Of a stretch of 64,000 bases of DNA, positions 7,441 through 15,281 are shown in pieces. The DNA is from CAZMGB01 sp964565775. Its GTDB lineage: Bacteria > Chloroflexota > Dehalococcoidia > DSTF01 > JALHUB01. The translations under genes were made by a program, and so were the position numbers. The notes below the pieces were generated by a model, which saw only the letters and a program-made list of their open reading frames with translations, did no database searches and was not told the origin of the DNA. The first letter of the stretch is position 1; the number at the start of each line of letters is the position of its first letter. The stretch is taken from positions 124,001-188,000 of the forward strand of contig CAZMGB010000001.1 of the NCBI GenBank assembly GCA_964565775.1, written 5' to 3'.

Positions 7441-8439
7441 CTAGGCGCTTCCCGTATCCCTTCTCCGCGCCGCCCCCGGGTTCACGCAGTGCGTCGGCGT
7501 CTCGCCCCGAAGGACGGCGAGCACCGCGTCGACCGCCATGTCCGCCATCCGGCCGCGCGTGGCGACGCTGGCGCTGGCGATGTGAGGCGTCACGATGAGG
7601 TTGGGCGCGCCGAGGAGAGGGTCGTCCGGCGGGAGCGGCTCTACCTCCGTCACGTCGATCGCGGCGGCCGCTATCCTCGCAGCGGAGAGGGCGCCAAGCA
7701 GGGCGCGCTGATCCACTACGGGCCCCCGCGACGTGTTGACGAACACCGCCGTCGGCTTCATGAGGCGAAACTCGCGCTCGCCCATGAGGTGCTGCGTCTC
7801 CGGGGTCAGGGGCACGTGGACCGACACGAAATCGGCCTCGGCGAGGAGCCGGTCCAGTTCGACGTAGGTGAGTTCCAGCTCAACCTCCGCCTCGGTTCTT
7901 CGAGACGTGTCGTGGTAGAGGACGCGCATGCCGAAGCCGCGGGCGCGCCGCGCCACCGCGACGCCGATCTGCCCGAGGCCAATGATGCCGAGCGCGGCGC
8001 CGTGGATGTCGTGGCCCAGCAGGAAGGAGGGGTGCCACGTCTTCCAGCCGCCCCCTCGCGTGGTGGCGTCGCCCTTGACGACGCGCCGGCCGGCGGCGAG
8101 CAGGAGCGCCCAGGCGAAGTCGGCGGTCGTCTCGGTGAGGACGCCCGGTGTGTTGGCGACGAAGATGCCGCGCCGGGTAGCCTCGTCGACATCGATGTTG
8201 TCGTAGCCCACCGCGACGTTGCTGACGATGCGCAGGCGCGGGGCGGCGTCCATGACCTCAGCGTCGATCCTGTCCGTGAGCAGGCTGATGATGGCGTCGG
8301 CGCCGCGCACGCCGCCCAGCAGCTCGTCGCGCGGAGGCGGCATCTCGTCGGGCCAGACGGAGACTTCAGCCTCGCGCGCCAGGCGGCCGAGGCCGTCGCC
8401 GGGAAGCTGGCGGGTGACGAAGACGACTGGTCGAGTCAT
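7441..8439 (-). CDS. D-2-hydroxyacid dehydrogenase (glyoxylate/hydroxypyruvate reductase-like)
   Basis: This 332-residue NAD(P)-dependent dehydrogenase belongs to the D-isomer-specific 2-hydroxyacid family, which reduces 2-keto acids such as glyoxylate or hydroxypyruvate. It shows VSNVAVGYDNIDVDEATRRGIFVANTPGVLTETTADFAWAL, the nucleotide-binding GIIGLGQIGVAVARRARGFGMRVLYHD, the catalytic-Arg region NTSRGPVVD, the Glu in VTEVEPLP, and the catalytic His in VTPHIASAS. The substrate-binding VAVGYDNID is typical of glyoxylate reductases. ATG 8439 follows AGGAG closely. The open frame extends further upstream, but that part has no family similarity. Confidence 0.92.
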   Translation of the reverse strand: MTRPVVFVTRQLPGDGLGRLAREAEVSVWPDEMPPPRDELLGGVRGADAIISLLTDRIDAEVMDAAPRLRIVSNVAVGYDNIDVDEATRRGIFVANTPGVLTETTADFAWALLLAAGRRVVKGDATTRGGGWKTWHPSFLLGHDIHGAALGIIGLGQIGVAVARRARGFGMRVLYHDTSRRTEAEVELELTYVELDRLLAEADFVSVHVPLTPETQHLMGEREFRLMKPTAVFVNTSRGPVVDQRALLGALSAARIAAAAIDVTEVEPLPPDDPLLGAPNLIVTPHIASASVATRGRMADMAVDAVLAVLRGETPTHCVNPGAARRRDTGSA

Positions 8440-8668
8440 GACTCCTGCGCGAGCGGTCGGGGCGGCAGCCGCCGCTGGTCGGGCTCGCCGCCGCCGGCGC
8501 AGCGGGGCTTGTCGGTGGCGTCCCGGACTGCCACGGACATGCCTCTTCAGGGGCGCCGGGCCGCCATAGGCCAGGCGCCCAGAACAAACCAAAGCGAAAC
8601 CCGACCCGGGCCGCTGGGCGCTGCTCGCTCGATGGTAGCCGGGCGCTACGACTGTCCGCCGCCGCTGC

Positions 8669-8923
8669 CTAGCGCCAGAACTCCCACCACTTCTTCGGTC
8701 GCTCGGCGGCAGCCGCCGGCGGCGGCGGCGCGGCGGGCGCCTCGGCCGCTGGCTCGGCCGGAGCCGCAGCCGCTCCCACGTACTTCGCGGGGTCGGCGTC
8801 GAACTCTTTCCTGCAGCCCTCGGCGCAGAAGTAGTAGGTGGTCCCCTCGTGCTCCGACTTACCTGCCGCCTGCTCGGGGTCGATCTCCATGCCGCAGACG
8901 GGATCCTTCACCAGCTCTGCCAC
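8669..8923 (-). CDS. YHS-domain protein
   Basis: This 84-residue protein begins with a YHS (TRASH-like) domain: VKDPVCGMEIDPEQAAGKSEHEGTTYYFCAEGCRKEFDADPAKYV carries Cys in CGM and CAEGC, the usual metal-binding positions. A flexible Ala/Pro-rich tail follows and ends KKWWEFWR, a short aromatic-basic end that may contact membrane. YHS domains occur in metal ATPases and monooxygenases and bind soft metals. Start is GTG 8923, with AGGAGGTGAGCC immediately upstream. No metal transporter is adjacent. Confidence 0.85.
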   Translation of the reverse strand: MAELVKDPVCGMEIDPEQAAGKSEHEGTTYYFCAEGCRKEFDADPAKYVGAAAAPAEPAAEAPAAPPPPAAAAERPKKWWEFWR

Positions 8924-9035
8924 GGCTCACCTCCTGCGAGTCTCCCCTCCCGAGAGGGTCACTTCCCTGTGCTGCGGGCGGCGGCCGCCTCGTGCTTGAG
9001 AGGCCGCCCGGTAGGGACTATTCTACTGCATCGCG

Positions 9036-10628
9036 TCAAGCGCGCGCGTGCACCCCGCCTCCCCGCCCGAAGAGGTGCCCCCCCCCCCCCCCCCGGGCCC
9101 CCCCCCGCCCCGCCCCCTTCCACCGTGGGGGGGGGGCCCCCCCCCCCCCCCGCTCCCCCGGCGGCTCCTCCTCACCGACGAGCTCGCGGAAGCGGGGGCC
9201 GTACTCGGGGTCGTTGCGCAGGTTGTAGAAGTCTGCGTCGGTGCGGGCCGTGGCGCGGCACTTCTCGTCCGCTCCAATGGCCTTCTCCAGCCACTCTATC
9301 GACTCGCGGGGCTTCCCCCAGACCGAGAAGAGGCACGCCTTGTTGTAGAGCGGGTCGGTGTACTGGGGCTTCAGTTCGAGAGCGCGGTCGTAGTCCACGA
9401 GCGCCTCCTCGTAGCGGCCCAGATGTTGCAGGGCAATGCCTCTGTTGTTGAGGGTGTGGGGGTCGTCGGGCCTGAGCTGGAGGGAGCGGTTGTAGTCGGC
9501 CAGGGCCTCCTGGTGGCGATCCAGCTTGCCCAGGGCGGCGCCTCTGTTGTTGAGGCTGGCGGGGTCATCGGGCCTGAGCTGGAGGGAGCGGTTGTAGTCG
9601 GCCAGCGCCTCCTCGTACCGCCCCAGGTGACGCAGGGTGACGCCTCTGTTGTAGAGGGTGCCAGGGTCGTCGGGTCTGAGCTGGAGGGAGCGGTTGTAGT
9701 CGGCTAGGGCCTCCTCGTAGCGGCCCAGGTGACGTAGGGCGACGCCTCTGTTGTTGAGGGCGTCTGGGTCGTCGGGTTTGAGCTGGAGGGAGCGGTCGTA
9801 GTCGGCCAGCGCCTTCTCCTGGCGACCCAGGTTAGCCAGTGCAATGCCTCTGTTATAGAGCGTGCCGGGGTCGTCGGGTCTGAGTTGGAGGGCGCGGTTG
9901 TAGTCGGCCAGGGCATCCTCGTAGCGGCCAAGCTCATCGAGTGCGTAGGCTCTCCCGACCAGGGCCTCGACGCGGTCGCTTTCTTGATCGAGTACCTTGC
10001 TGTACAGCTTCGCCGCTGCCTCGTACTCACCGATAACGAGACGGGCGTCTGCCTCAGCCCGCAGGTCCTCTGCGGTTGTCTCCACCTGCACACTTCGGTC
10101 GATCCGACCGAGGAGCTCGCGCAGCTCGTCCGCCTGCGCAGCGTCTGCACGTTCTTTTGGGCGTGGTGGGGGCGCCTCCCGCCGCAATCGAGCCCAGAGA
10201 TCGCCGGTGTATTCTGGGTCGTTCAGTAGCGATGGGTCTCCTTCGTCAAGAAATCGCGCTGCTCGGTGGAGATAGCCCAGGTAGGTGTCCTGCGCTTCCC
10301 GAAGCTCTCGCGCCAATCGCTCCTGCCGGTCGCTATCTCTCTCTACGGATAGGAAGGAACGGATCGTGTCGACCTGCCGCTGAAATGCGCTTCGTCTCTC
10401 CTCCGCAAGGTCCCGTCGCTGGGCTGCAACCTCACGAGTCAGCTTCATGAACTCATCGCGCTCTTGCTGCGCTAAGGCGCGTTGCTCGTTGCGCTCTTGT
10501 TGCGACAAGGCGCGTTGGTCGTCTATGTATTTCTGAACCTTCGAGAACGCGCTCCATGCGGCCCCTACAGCCGCACCGACAACGCCCACGCCCGAGCCAA
10601 TTATCGTGATCAGCTCCTTAGCGTCCAC
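9036..10628 (-). CDS. Coiled-coil and TPR-repeat protein (C-terminus probably mis-sequenced)
   Basis: The protein begins with a hydrophobic segment (LITIIGSGVGVVGAAVGAAWSAF, residues about 6-28) that could anchor it. A charged coiled coil rich in Gln/Arg/Glu follows (QQERNEQRALAQQERDEFMKL...). Next come at least seven 34-residue tetratricopeptide repeats of the form YNRGIALxxLGRxEEALADYNRSLQLRPDDP. A domain ending NDPEYGPRFRELVGEEEP is typical of TPR proteins whose last unit holds 'ARTDADFYNLRNDPEYGPRFREL'. Start GTG 10628 has GGAGG 5 bases upstream. The reading frame then runs through long C and G homopolymers (9078-9151), giving a Gly-rich tail that is probably artefactual; the real stop is probably near 9150-9160. 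Role: protein-protein scaffold, partner unknown. Confidence 0.8.
   Translation of the reverse strand: MDAKELITIIGSGVGVVGAAVGAAWSAFSKVQKYIDDQRALSQQERNEQRALAQQERDEFMKLTREVAAQRRDLAEERRSAFQRQVDTIRSFLSVERDSDRQERLARELREAQDTYLGYLHRAARFLDEGDPSLLNDPEYTGDLWARLRREAPPPRPKERADAAQADELRELLGRIDRSVQVETTAEDLRAEADARLVIGEYEAAAKLYSKVLDQESDRVEALVGRAYALDELGRYEDALADYNRALQLRPDDPGTLYNRGIALANLGRQEKALADYDRSLQLKPDDPDALNNRGVALRHLGRYEEALADYNRSLQLRPDDPGTLYNRGVTLRHLGRYEEALADYNRSLQLRPDDPASLNNRGAALGKLDRHQEALADYNRSLQLRPDDPHTLNNRGIALQHLGRYEEALVDYDRALELKPQYTDPLYNKACLFSVWGKPRESIEWLEKAIGADEKCRATARTDADFYNLRNDPEYGPRFRELVGEEEPPGERGGGGAPPPRWKGAGRGGARGGGGGHLFGRGGGVHARA
9078..9151. repeat. C/G homopolymer tract, probable sequencing artefact
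   Basis: The stretch contains C17 (9078-9094), C9 (9098-9106), G10 (9127-9136) and C15 (9137-9151) with little else between. Nothing comparable occurs elsewhere in the window. It falls at the 3' end of the TPR gene and converts its C-terminus to Gly/Pro/Arg runs. Base-calling or assembly error is the simplest explanation; a true G-quadruplex-forming tract is possible. Confidence 0.7.
9380..9960. repeat. Tandem 102-bp repeats encoding TPR units
   Basis: Near-identical units recur every 102 bp. For example, the segment around CTCGTAGCGGCC recurs, with small changes, at about 9409, 9511, 9613, 9715, 9817 and 9919. Each encodes one 34-residue TPR. The DNA-level similarity implies recent duplication or gene conversion. 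Confidence 0.8.
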
Positions 10629-11022
10629 TTCGTCCTCCTGAACAGCCCACGGAGAGCCGTGTGCCGTCACCGGCCCTCGGTTCGAGCGGGAAAGGGAAGG
10701 AGTGGCCGCCGTCTTGCCGTAGGATCGTTCTCCCGTCGAACCACTGGTAAACTTGGAAGATGCCCGATGTGTCTCTCTGCGAGGTCGTGGCCAGTGGGCT
10801 TGACGCTGAACGCCACCATGGTACGCTCCTCTGCGGGGCACCGGCCGCCCGGCTGCGGCTGAGCGAGATGGCAGCCCGTAGTGTAAGCTGGAGGCCGATG
10901 CAAGGCTACCTTTCGCTGCTGCCGGGTGTCAAGAGGCCTCGGGATGGCTCGGGCGCCTCTTCGCTCTTCTCGACCTGAGGGCGGCGTGCCTGGCCCATGG
11001 TCGGCTGCGGCTGACAGGGGAG
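10629..11022. other. Intergenic region, no confident gene
   Basis: The 394 bp lie between the divergent TPR and flippase-like genes. A minus-strand ORF of 50 codons (complement 10667-10819) has GAGGAG before its ATG but no recognisable protein pattern. No clear promoter pair was found. Confidence 0.5.
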
Positions 11023-12045
11023 ATGCGTAGACTTCTCGACCGGAGGCTACTCTTTCGGGTCGCCCTCAGCGGCGGCCTGGTCGGCCTGCTGGTGTGGCGC
11101 GTCAACATCGGAGACGCGCTCAAGACTTTCACCGAGGCCAACTACCTGTTCGTGCTCCCGGCGCTGCCCATCTACACGGTCTCCAAGGTGGTGGACGCCC
11201 AGCGGTGGCGGCTGATGCTGTCTCCGATCCAGAAGGTGCCGCTCGGGGGGCTCTTAGGCAGCCTCCTCATAGCCAACATGGCCAACAACGCCGCGCCGGT
11301 GCGGGTCGGCGACTTGCTGCGGGTGCAGGTGCCCGCCCAGCGCTATGGGCTGCCGAGGGCGGGCCTGACCGCCACCGTCTTCGTCACCGAGACGTTGGTC
11401 GACGGCGTTGCCTTCGTCGTGCTCGGTCTGCTCGGTCTGGCTCTAATTCCGGAGTTCCCTTCCGCCCTGACCAACCTCTTGTGGGCCCTGTTCGGCGCTG
11501 TCGTCGGGGGACTGCTGGTGGCGGGAGGCGCCGCCCAACTGCGGCTGGAGGTGGGGTGGCAGGAGCGGGGCTGGCTGCGCTGGGTGCCGGCGAGGATCCG
11601 TCAGACCGTGGGAGACCTTGTGCCCCAGTTCGTGGAGGGGCTGGGAGCCCTGCGCCGCCCTCGGCTCGGCTTCGAAGTCCTCGCCCTCTCGTTTGTCGCC
11701 TGGCTCCTGGAGACGCTGATGTTCTGGCTCTTCGGGGAGGCGTTTGGGCTCGGCCTCTCCTTCAGCTCCTACCTGGTTATTATGATTGCCGCGAACATGA
11801 TCGTCTCGATGCCGCTGGTTCCCTCCAACATCGGCCCCTACGAGCTGGCGACGGCGGAAGTAGTCGCGTTGCTGGGCGTGAGCCGCCCCCTGGCCGGCGG
11901 CTACGCCATCGGCACACACCTGCTGAACATCGTGTGGGTCGGTGTGTCCGGTCTGGTGGCGATGTGGTTGCTGCGAATGAGCATGGAGGACCTGTTCTAC
12001 CTGAGGCGGCCGGAGCCTGTCCCGGACCCCGACGGCCCCTCCTAG
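11023..12045 (+). CDS. Flippase-like integral membrane protein (LPG synthase TM / UPF0104 family)
   Basis: This 340-residue polytopic membrane protein matches the lysylphosphatidylglycerol synthase transmembrane family (PF03706). Family landmarks are KVVDAQRWRLML near residues 55-66, LLIANMANNAAPVRVGDLLRVQV near 81-103, the long central hydrophobic helices, and ANMIVSMPLVPSNIGPYELATAEVVALLGV near 257-286. About eight membrane helices are visible. There is no aminoacyl-transferase domain, so a lipid or lipid-linked sugar flippase or permease role is more likely than LPG synthesis. Start ATG 11023 follows GGGGAG. It ends 65 bases before the convergent desaturase-like gene. Confidence 0.85.
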   Translation: MRRLLDRRLLFRVALSGGLVGLLVWRVNIGDALKTFTEANYLFVLPALPIYTVSKVVDAQRWRLMLSPIQKVPLGGLLGSLLIANMANNAAPVRVGDLLRVQVPAQRYGLPRAGLTATVFVTETLVDGVAFVVLGLLGLALIPEFPSALTNLLWALFGAVVGGLLVAGGAAQLRLEVGWQERGWLRWVPARIRQTVGDLVPQFVEGLGALRRPRLGFEVLALSFVAWLLETLMFWLFGEAFGLGLSFSSYLVIMIAANMIVSMPLVPSNIGPYELATAEVVALLGVSRPLAGGYAIGTHLLNIVWVGVSGLVAMWLLRMSMEDLFYLRRPEPVPDPDGPS

Positions 12046-12057
12046 CTCGCATCAGGA

Positions 12058-12073
12058 GTCGAGCATGCTCGAC
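12058..12073. repeat. Palindrome GTCGAGCA/TGCTCGAC, copy 1
   Basis: A perfect 16-bp palindrome (GTCGAGCATGCTCGAC) followed by CCCTAC. The same palindrome plus CCCTAC occurs at 13791-13806, so the two copies lie on either side of the desaturase-like gene. Here it lies between convergent genes and may help termination. Confidence 0.6.
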
Positions 12074-12112
12074 CCCTACGACGCAGCTACACCACCGGCA
12101 CGGCGTCCGCCG

Positions 12113-13651
12113 TCAGGCCGGCGGGCGCATCGACAGGATCGTCGACGCGGCGGCAGAGTCGCTGACCATCGCTCCGGCGATGCCATGACCGATGATGCTG
12201 TTGGCCCCCACCATCCACAGGTTCGGGATCTCCGACTGAAGGGCGACGCGGGCGCTGGCGAACTGATCGGGGGTGTGCTCCAGGCCGTACGAGGTGCCGC
12301 CGGTGGAGCCGGTGAACCGCTCCTGTGTCAGGGGCGTTGCGCACTCCTGCCAGACGATCTTGCGCAGGAAGCCGGGCATCATCTCGTTCGTGACGTCGAT
12401 GACGCGCCTCTCGAGTTCCTGCCTGGCGGCGACGTAGGGGGCCGTGTGCCGGTAGCGCCCGCCGCTACCCGGGCTCTCGGCGACGCCCCACGAGGGGGGC
12501 TGGGCCGGCGCCACCGCGATAAGCTGGAGGTTCGTGTATCCCTCTGGAGCGAGGTTGCGGCTCTCCGGGTCCTTCCGGCTCGCAATCGACATGTAGACTG
12601 AGGGGCTGTCGGGCACGCGCCCCTCGTAGCAGGCGGCGTACTGCTCCTCGATGTTGTAGGCGGGCATGAGAAGGTAATTGGTGTTGGGTATGCCCAGTTC
12701 GGCAGGGTCGACCTCCATCGCGACGTAGATGACGAACAGGGGCAGCGCCATACGGTATTCCTTGACCTGATCGCGAAGCTGCGCGCTCAGGTGCTCCTCG
12801 CCCACCATCTCCAGGAACGTGCGCTTGGCGTCGGCGTTGGAGATCAGTCGGGGGGCGCGAATCTGCTCCCCGCTCGCGAGCTCCACTCCCACCGCCTTGC
12901 CTCCCTCGATGATGATGCGCCGCACCCGCGAACGAAGGCGGATCTCGCCGCCGCCCGCGCGGATCGCCCCCAGAATCGCCTCCACCAGGGCGCGGGAGCC
13001 GCCCCGCACGAAGTAGGCGCCCTGGAGGTAGTGGCTCATGATGAGGGCGTGCGTTCCCAGCGCGACGCGCGAAGGTGGTGCGGCGTACGTGGCGCTCTCG
13101 GCAGCGAGTACGTTGCGGAGGCGATTGCTGATCTCCAGGGCATCGAAGACCTCGCCCAGGGTCGACTCGTTGCGCGGCTTGCGCAGGAGGCGGTCGACCG
13201 CAGTCTCTTGGGGAGCCCTCTCGCGGCCGAAGGGCGCCGCCGTCGCCTTCAGGTGTTCGATGTAGCGGTCGATGGCGCGCGCCTCCTGGGGGAAGGCGTC
13301 GCGCAGGCGCTGCTGGTAACGGTCCCAGCCTGCCGGCACGCGGAACTCCATGTCGGGGAGGCGCAGCGTGTCGAACCCGTCCTGATCCATCGGGAGGAAC
13401 TCGACCTGGCCCGAGATGCCCATCTGCCGGAGGAGCTGGTCGAAGACGCTGCCGGGTCCGCAGTCACCGAGGTAGTGGAGGCCGATATCGAAGTCGAATT
13501 GCTTGTGACGGCGGAAGGTCTGGGCGTTGCCGCCCGGCGCGAAGTGCTGCTCCAGCACCAGAGGCCGCAGCCCGTTGTGGGCGAGGACGGCCGCCGCACA
13601 CAGGCCGCCCATGCCCGAACCTATGACGATGGCGTCGAATCGCTTTTCCAT
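12113..13651 (-). CDS. Phytoene desaturase/carotenoid isomerase-like FAD oxidoreductase
   Basis: This 512-residue flavoprotein is of the CrtI/CrtISO/retinol saturase type. It starts with the dinucleotide-binding fold DAIVIGSGMGGLCAAAVLAHNGLRPLVLEQHFAPGGNAQTFRR (residues 6-48). It has the family segment YFVRGGSRALVEAILGAI near 215-232, and ends with the FAD motif PNLWMVGANSIIGHGIAGAMVSDSAAAS. Such enzymes desaturate, isomerise or saturate polyene chains, or act on other lipids. No phytoene synthase or other carotenoid gene is nearby, so the substrate is open. ATG 13651 lies close to GGAGGGACAG. It is bracketed by two copies of a palindrome. Confidence 0.85.
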   Translation of the reverse strand: MEKRFDAIVIGSGMGGLCAAAVLAHNGLRPLVLEQHFAPGGNAQTFRRHKQFDFDIGLHYLGDCGPGSVFDQLLRQMGISGQVEFLPMDQDGFDTLRLPDMEFRVPAGWDRYQQRLRDAFPQEARAIDRYIEHLKATAAPFGRERAPQETAVDRLLRKPRNESTLGEVFDALEISNRLRNVLAAESATYAAPPSRVALGTHALIMSHYLQGAYFVRGGSRALVEAILGAIRAGGGEIRLRSRVRRIIIEGGKAVGVELASGEQIRAPRLISNADAKRTFLEMVGEEHLSAQLRDQVKEYRMALPLFVIYVAMEVDPAELGIPNTNYLLMPAYNIEEQYAACYEGRVPDSPSVYMSIASRKDPESRNLAPEGYTNLQLIAVAPAQPPSWGVAESPGSGGRYRHTAPYVAARQELERRVIDVTNEMMPGFLRKIVWQECATPLTQERFTGSTGGTSYGLEHTPDQFASARVALQSEIPNLWMVGANSIIGHGIAGAMVSDSAAASTILSMRPPA

Positions 13652-13786
13652 CTGTCCCTCCGCGGCTGAGTGCGGTGATCGAGTTCGCTGGCGGCGAGCC
13701 CCGTCCCTCGATTCTAGCTCAGTCCCTCTGCCGCGTCGAGACGCCGCCTCGCGCTTTGCGAGAGGTGCATGCGGCGTCGATGTCGG

Positions 13787-13810
13787 AGGGGTCGAGCATG
13801 CTCGACCCCT
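13787..13810. repeat. Palindrome GTCGAGCA/TGCTCGAC, copy 2 (24 bp)
   Basis: Arms AGGGGTCGAGCA and TGCTCGACCCCT form a perfect 24-bp palindrome, with the 16-bp core of copy 1 at 12058-12073. It lies upstream of both the desaturase-like gene (-) and the rhodanese gene (+). Confidence 0.65.
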
Positions 13811-13817
13811 ACCTGGC

Positions 13818-13847
13818 TGGCACCGCGGGCGGCCGGTTTGCTAGAAT
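13818..13847 (+). promoter_or_regulatory. Candidate promoter for the rhodanese gene
   Basis: TGGCAC (13818-13823), 18-nt spacer, TAGAAT (13842-13847). The predicted transcript starts near 13854, so the hairpin at 13861-13883 lies in the 5' UTR. TGGCAC resembles a sigma-54 -24 box, but no -12 box is at the right distance. Confidence 0.45.
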
Positions 13848-13860
13848 GGAGCCTGAGGGT

Positions 13861-13883
13861 TTAGCAAGCGGAGGGCTTGCTAA
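13861..13883 (+). promoter_or_regulatory. 5' UTR stem-loop with GGAGG loop
   Basis: TTAGCAAGC (13861-13869), loop GGAGG, GCTTGCTAA (13875-13883) is a perfect 9-bp dyad 15 bases before the rhodanese ATG. It could be a repressor operator, or an RNA hairpin exposing GGA in its loop. A second purine tract, GGGAGGGGG, follows it and can serve as the ribosome binding site. Confidence 0.6.
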
Positions 13884-13898
13884 TGAGGGAGGGGGCTG

Positions 13899-14234
13899 AT
13901 GGCCACCAAAGACCCTCGTGAGCCTTTCACGCGCATCAGCGCGCTTGAGGCGAGCGAGATGATGAAGAACGGACACGTCCAGGTGGTGGATGTCCGTGAA
14001 GCCTACGAGTACGAGTTGGGGCACGTCCCCGGCGCCATAAACATTCCCCATATGTCTGTCTTCCCTCGACGCGAGGAGTTGAGCAAAGACCGGGAGATAG
14101 TGTTCATCTGCCAGGTGGGGCAGCGTAGCGCCCTCGCCTGCGAGTTCGCCGCAGCGGCGGGTCTTTCTCGCCTCTACAACGTGGAGGGCGGGACCGTGGA
14201 CTGGATAGCGAAGGGTCTACCCCTCGAAGAATAG
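13899..14234 (+). CDS. Single-domain rhodanese
   Basis: This 111-residue rhodanese has the DVREAYEYELGHVPGAINIP motif (near 31-50) and the active-site loop CQVGQRS with Cys71. It would carry persulfide sulfur between a donor and an acceptor such as cyanide, thioredoxin or a biosynthetic enzyme. No signal peptide is present, so it is cytoplasmic. The ATG at 13899 follows GGGAGGGGGCTG. Its leader has a striking stem-loop. It stands alone, ending at a bidirectional terminator shared with the LysE exporter. Confidence 0.92.
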   Translation: MATKDPREPFTRISALEASEMMKNGHVQVVDVREAYEYELGHVPGAINIPHMSVFPRREELSKDREIVFICQVGQRSALACEFAAAAGLSRLYNVEGGTVDWIAKGLPLEE

Positions 14235-14259
14235 GCGCTGGGAAGAGTGGGAAACGTGG

Positions 14260-14281
14260 AGGCCGGGCACCTGCCCGGCCT
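14260..14281. terminator. Terminator hairpin between convergent genes
   Basis: AGGCCGGGCA (14260-14269), loop CC, TGCCCGGCCT (14272-14281), followed on the plus strand by TCGCCTTTCTT. It serves the rhodanese gene and perhaps the convergent LysE gene. Confidence 0.7.
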
Positions 14282-14308
14282 TCGCCTTTCTTGGGGCCTC
14301 GGCCTGCG

Positions 14309-15070
14309 TCACTGGAGAAAGCCGATGCCGGAGAGGACAAATCGCGCTCCCAGCGCCAGAAGGAACAGGCCGCAGAGCGCCAGGATCGTGCGGTAGACGT
14401 TCTTGCTCATGAGCCGTCGCCCCGTGGCCAGAACGAAGGCCACCAGGCTCAGCCAGACAAAGTCGGAGAGTATGTGGGCGGTGAAGAAGGAGGACACGCC
14501 TGCCGCTCCCCTGTCGAGGGACTCCGTCATGTAGGCGGCGCCGATGGTCGCCCACCAGATGATCCAGAAAGGGTTGGAGACGCTGACGAGAACGCCCGCC
14601 GGCACGAGCAGCGCGGCCATTGACGCGGGACCGCCGGTCGTCGCGGAGCTGCTGTCGCTGCCGGCGACGGCGGCGAGGAGGCGGGCACGATAGCCGGCGG
14701 CAGCAACCCTGTTGCCGGACGCTGCCGGCGCCAAGGAGGGCTCCGGGGCGAGCGTCTCGCGCCTGATCTCCAGCGTCTGACGGGGCGCAGTTCGCAGCAT
14801 GTGGTAGCCCATCCAGAGGAGGAAGATGCCGCCCACGAGGGCGATGGTGGCGGTGACGGGCCCCTCATCCAGGAACTGCTTCAGCCCCAGGCCCAGCCCC
14901 ACCACCAGCAGCAGCTCGATGAGTCCGTGGCCCAGCGTTACGACGGGTCCGGCCCAGAAGCCCCGCCTCAGGGTCTCGCGCACAGTCAGGGTGAAGAGCG
15001 GCCCCGGCGTCAGGGCGCCGGAGAGGCTCACCACGAAGGACGTAGCGAAGATAGCGAGGATGGCTTCCAT
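14309..15070 (-). CDS. LysE/RhtB-family amino acid exporter
   Basis: This 253-residue membrane protein starts MEAILAIFATSFVVSLSGALTPGPLFTLTVRETLRRGFWAGPVVTLGHGLIE. The PGP motif after helix 1 and the glycine-histidine of helix 2 are LysE family hallmarks. Helices continue with GGIFLLWMGYHMLR, SNPFWIIWWATIGAAY and the C-terminal GLFLLALGARFVL. A cytoplasmic or periplasmic loop of about 50 residues (APRQTLEIRRE... ATTGGPAS) is longer than usual. These proteins export amino acids or related small molecules in exchange for protons. ATG 15070 was chosen because family similarity begins there; the ribosome-binding site is weak. Confidence 0.85.
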   Translation of the reverse strand: MEAILAIFATSFVVSLSGALTPGPLFTLTVRETLRRGFWAGPVVTLGHGLIELLLVVGLGLGLKQFLDEGPVTATIALVGGIFLLWMGYHMLRTAPRQTLEIRRETLAPEPSLAPAASGNRVAAAGYRARLLAAVAGSDSSSATTGGPASMAALLVPAGVLVSVSNPFWIIWWATIGAAYMTESLDRGAAGVSSFFTAHILSDFVWLSLVAFVLATGRRLMSKNVYRTILALCGLFLLALGARFVLSGIGFLQ

Positions 15071-15170
15071 GGGCCGAGCTCGGGGCGGTATCTGAGACTC
15101 GATCTGGGTCTTACTAGTGTCGCACCGGAGATGGGGGTGGTCAACCGCGCCCGCCCGGTGTGGTTGGTGC

Positions 15171-15199
15171 TTGACGGAGACCATCTCGGAGCGTACGAT
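15171..15199 (+). promoter_or_regulatory. Promoter for the Liv binding-protein gene
   Basis: TTGACG (15171-15176), 17-nt spacer, TACGAT (15194-15199), about 82 bases before the ATG at 15282. Confidence 0.6.
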
Positions 15200-15281
15200 G
15201 CGCGTGGCAGACAGGGATTCTTTGGCAGAGAGTGGGCCTCAAGGAGAGGGCCCGGTCGCAACAGGAAAGGAGGATCCGAAC

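Noticed and set aside
7129..9228. 699-codon open frame on the plus strand
   Set aside because: Antisense to the hydroxyacid dehydrogenase and YHS genes; composition is a shadow of high-GC coding on the other strand.
10667..10819. 50-codon minus-strand ORF with GAGGAG before ATG
   Set aside because: No recognised protein pattern and it overlaps another open frame; recorded only in the intergenic note.
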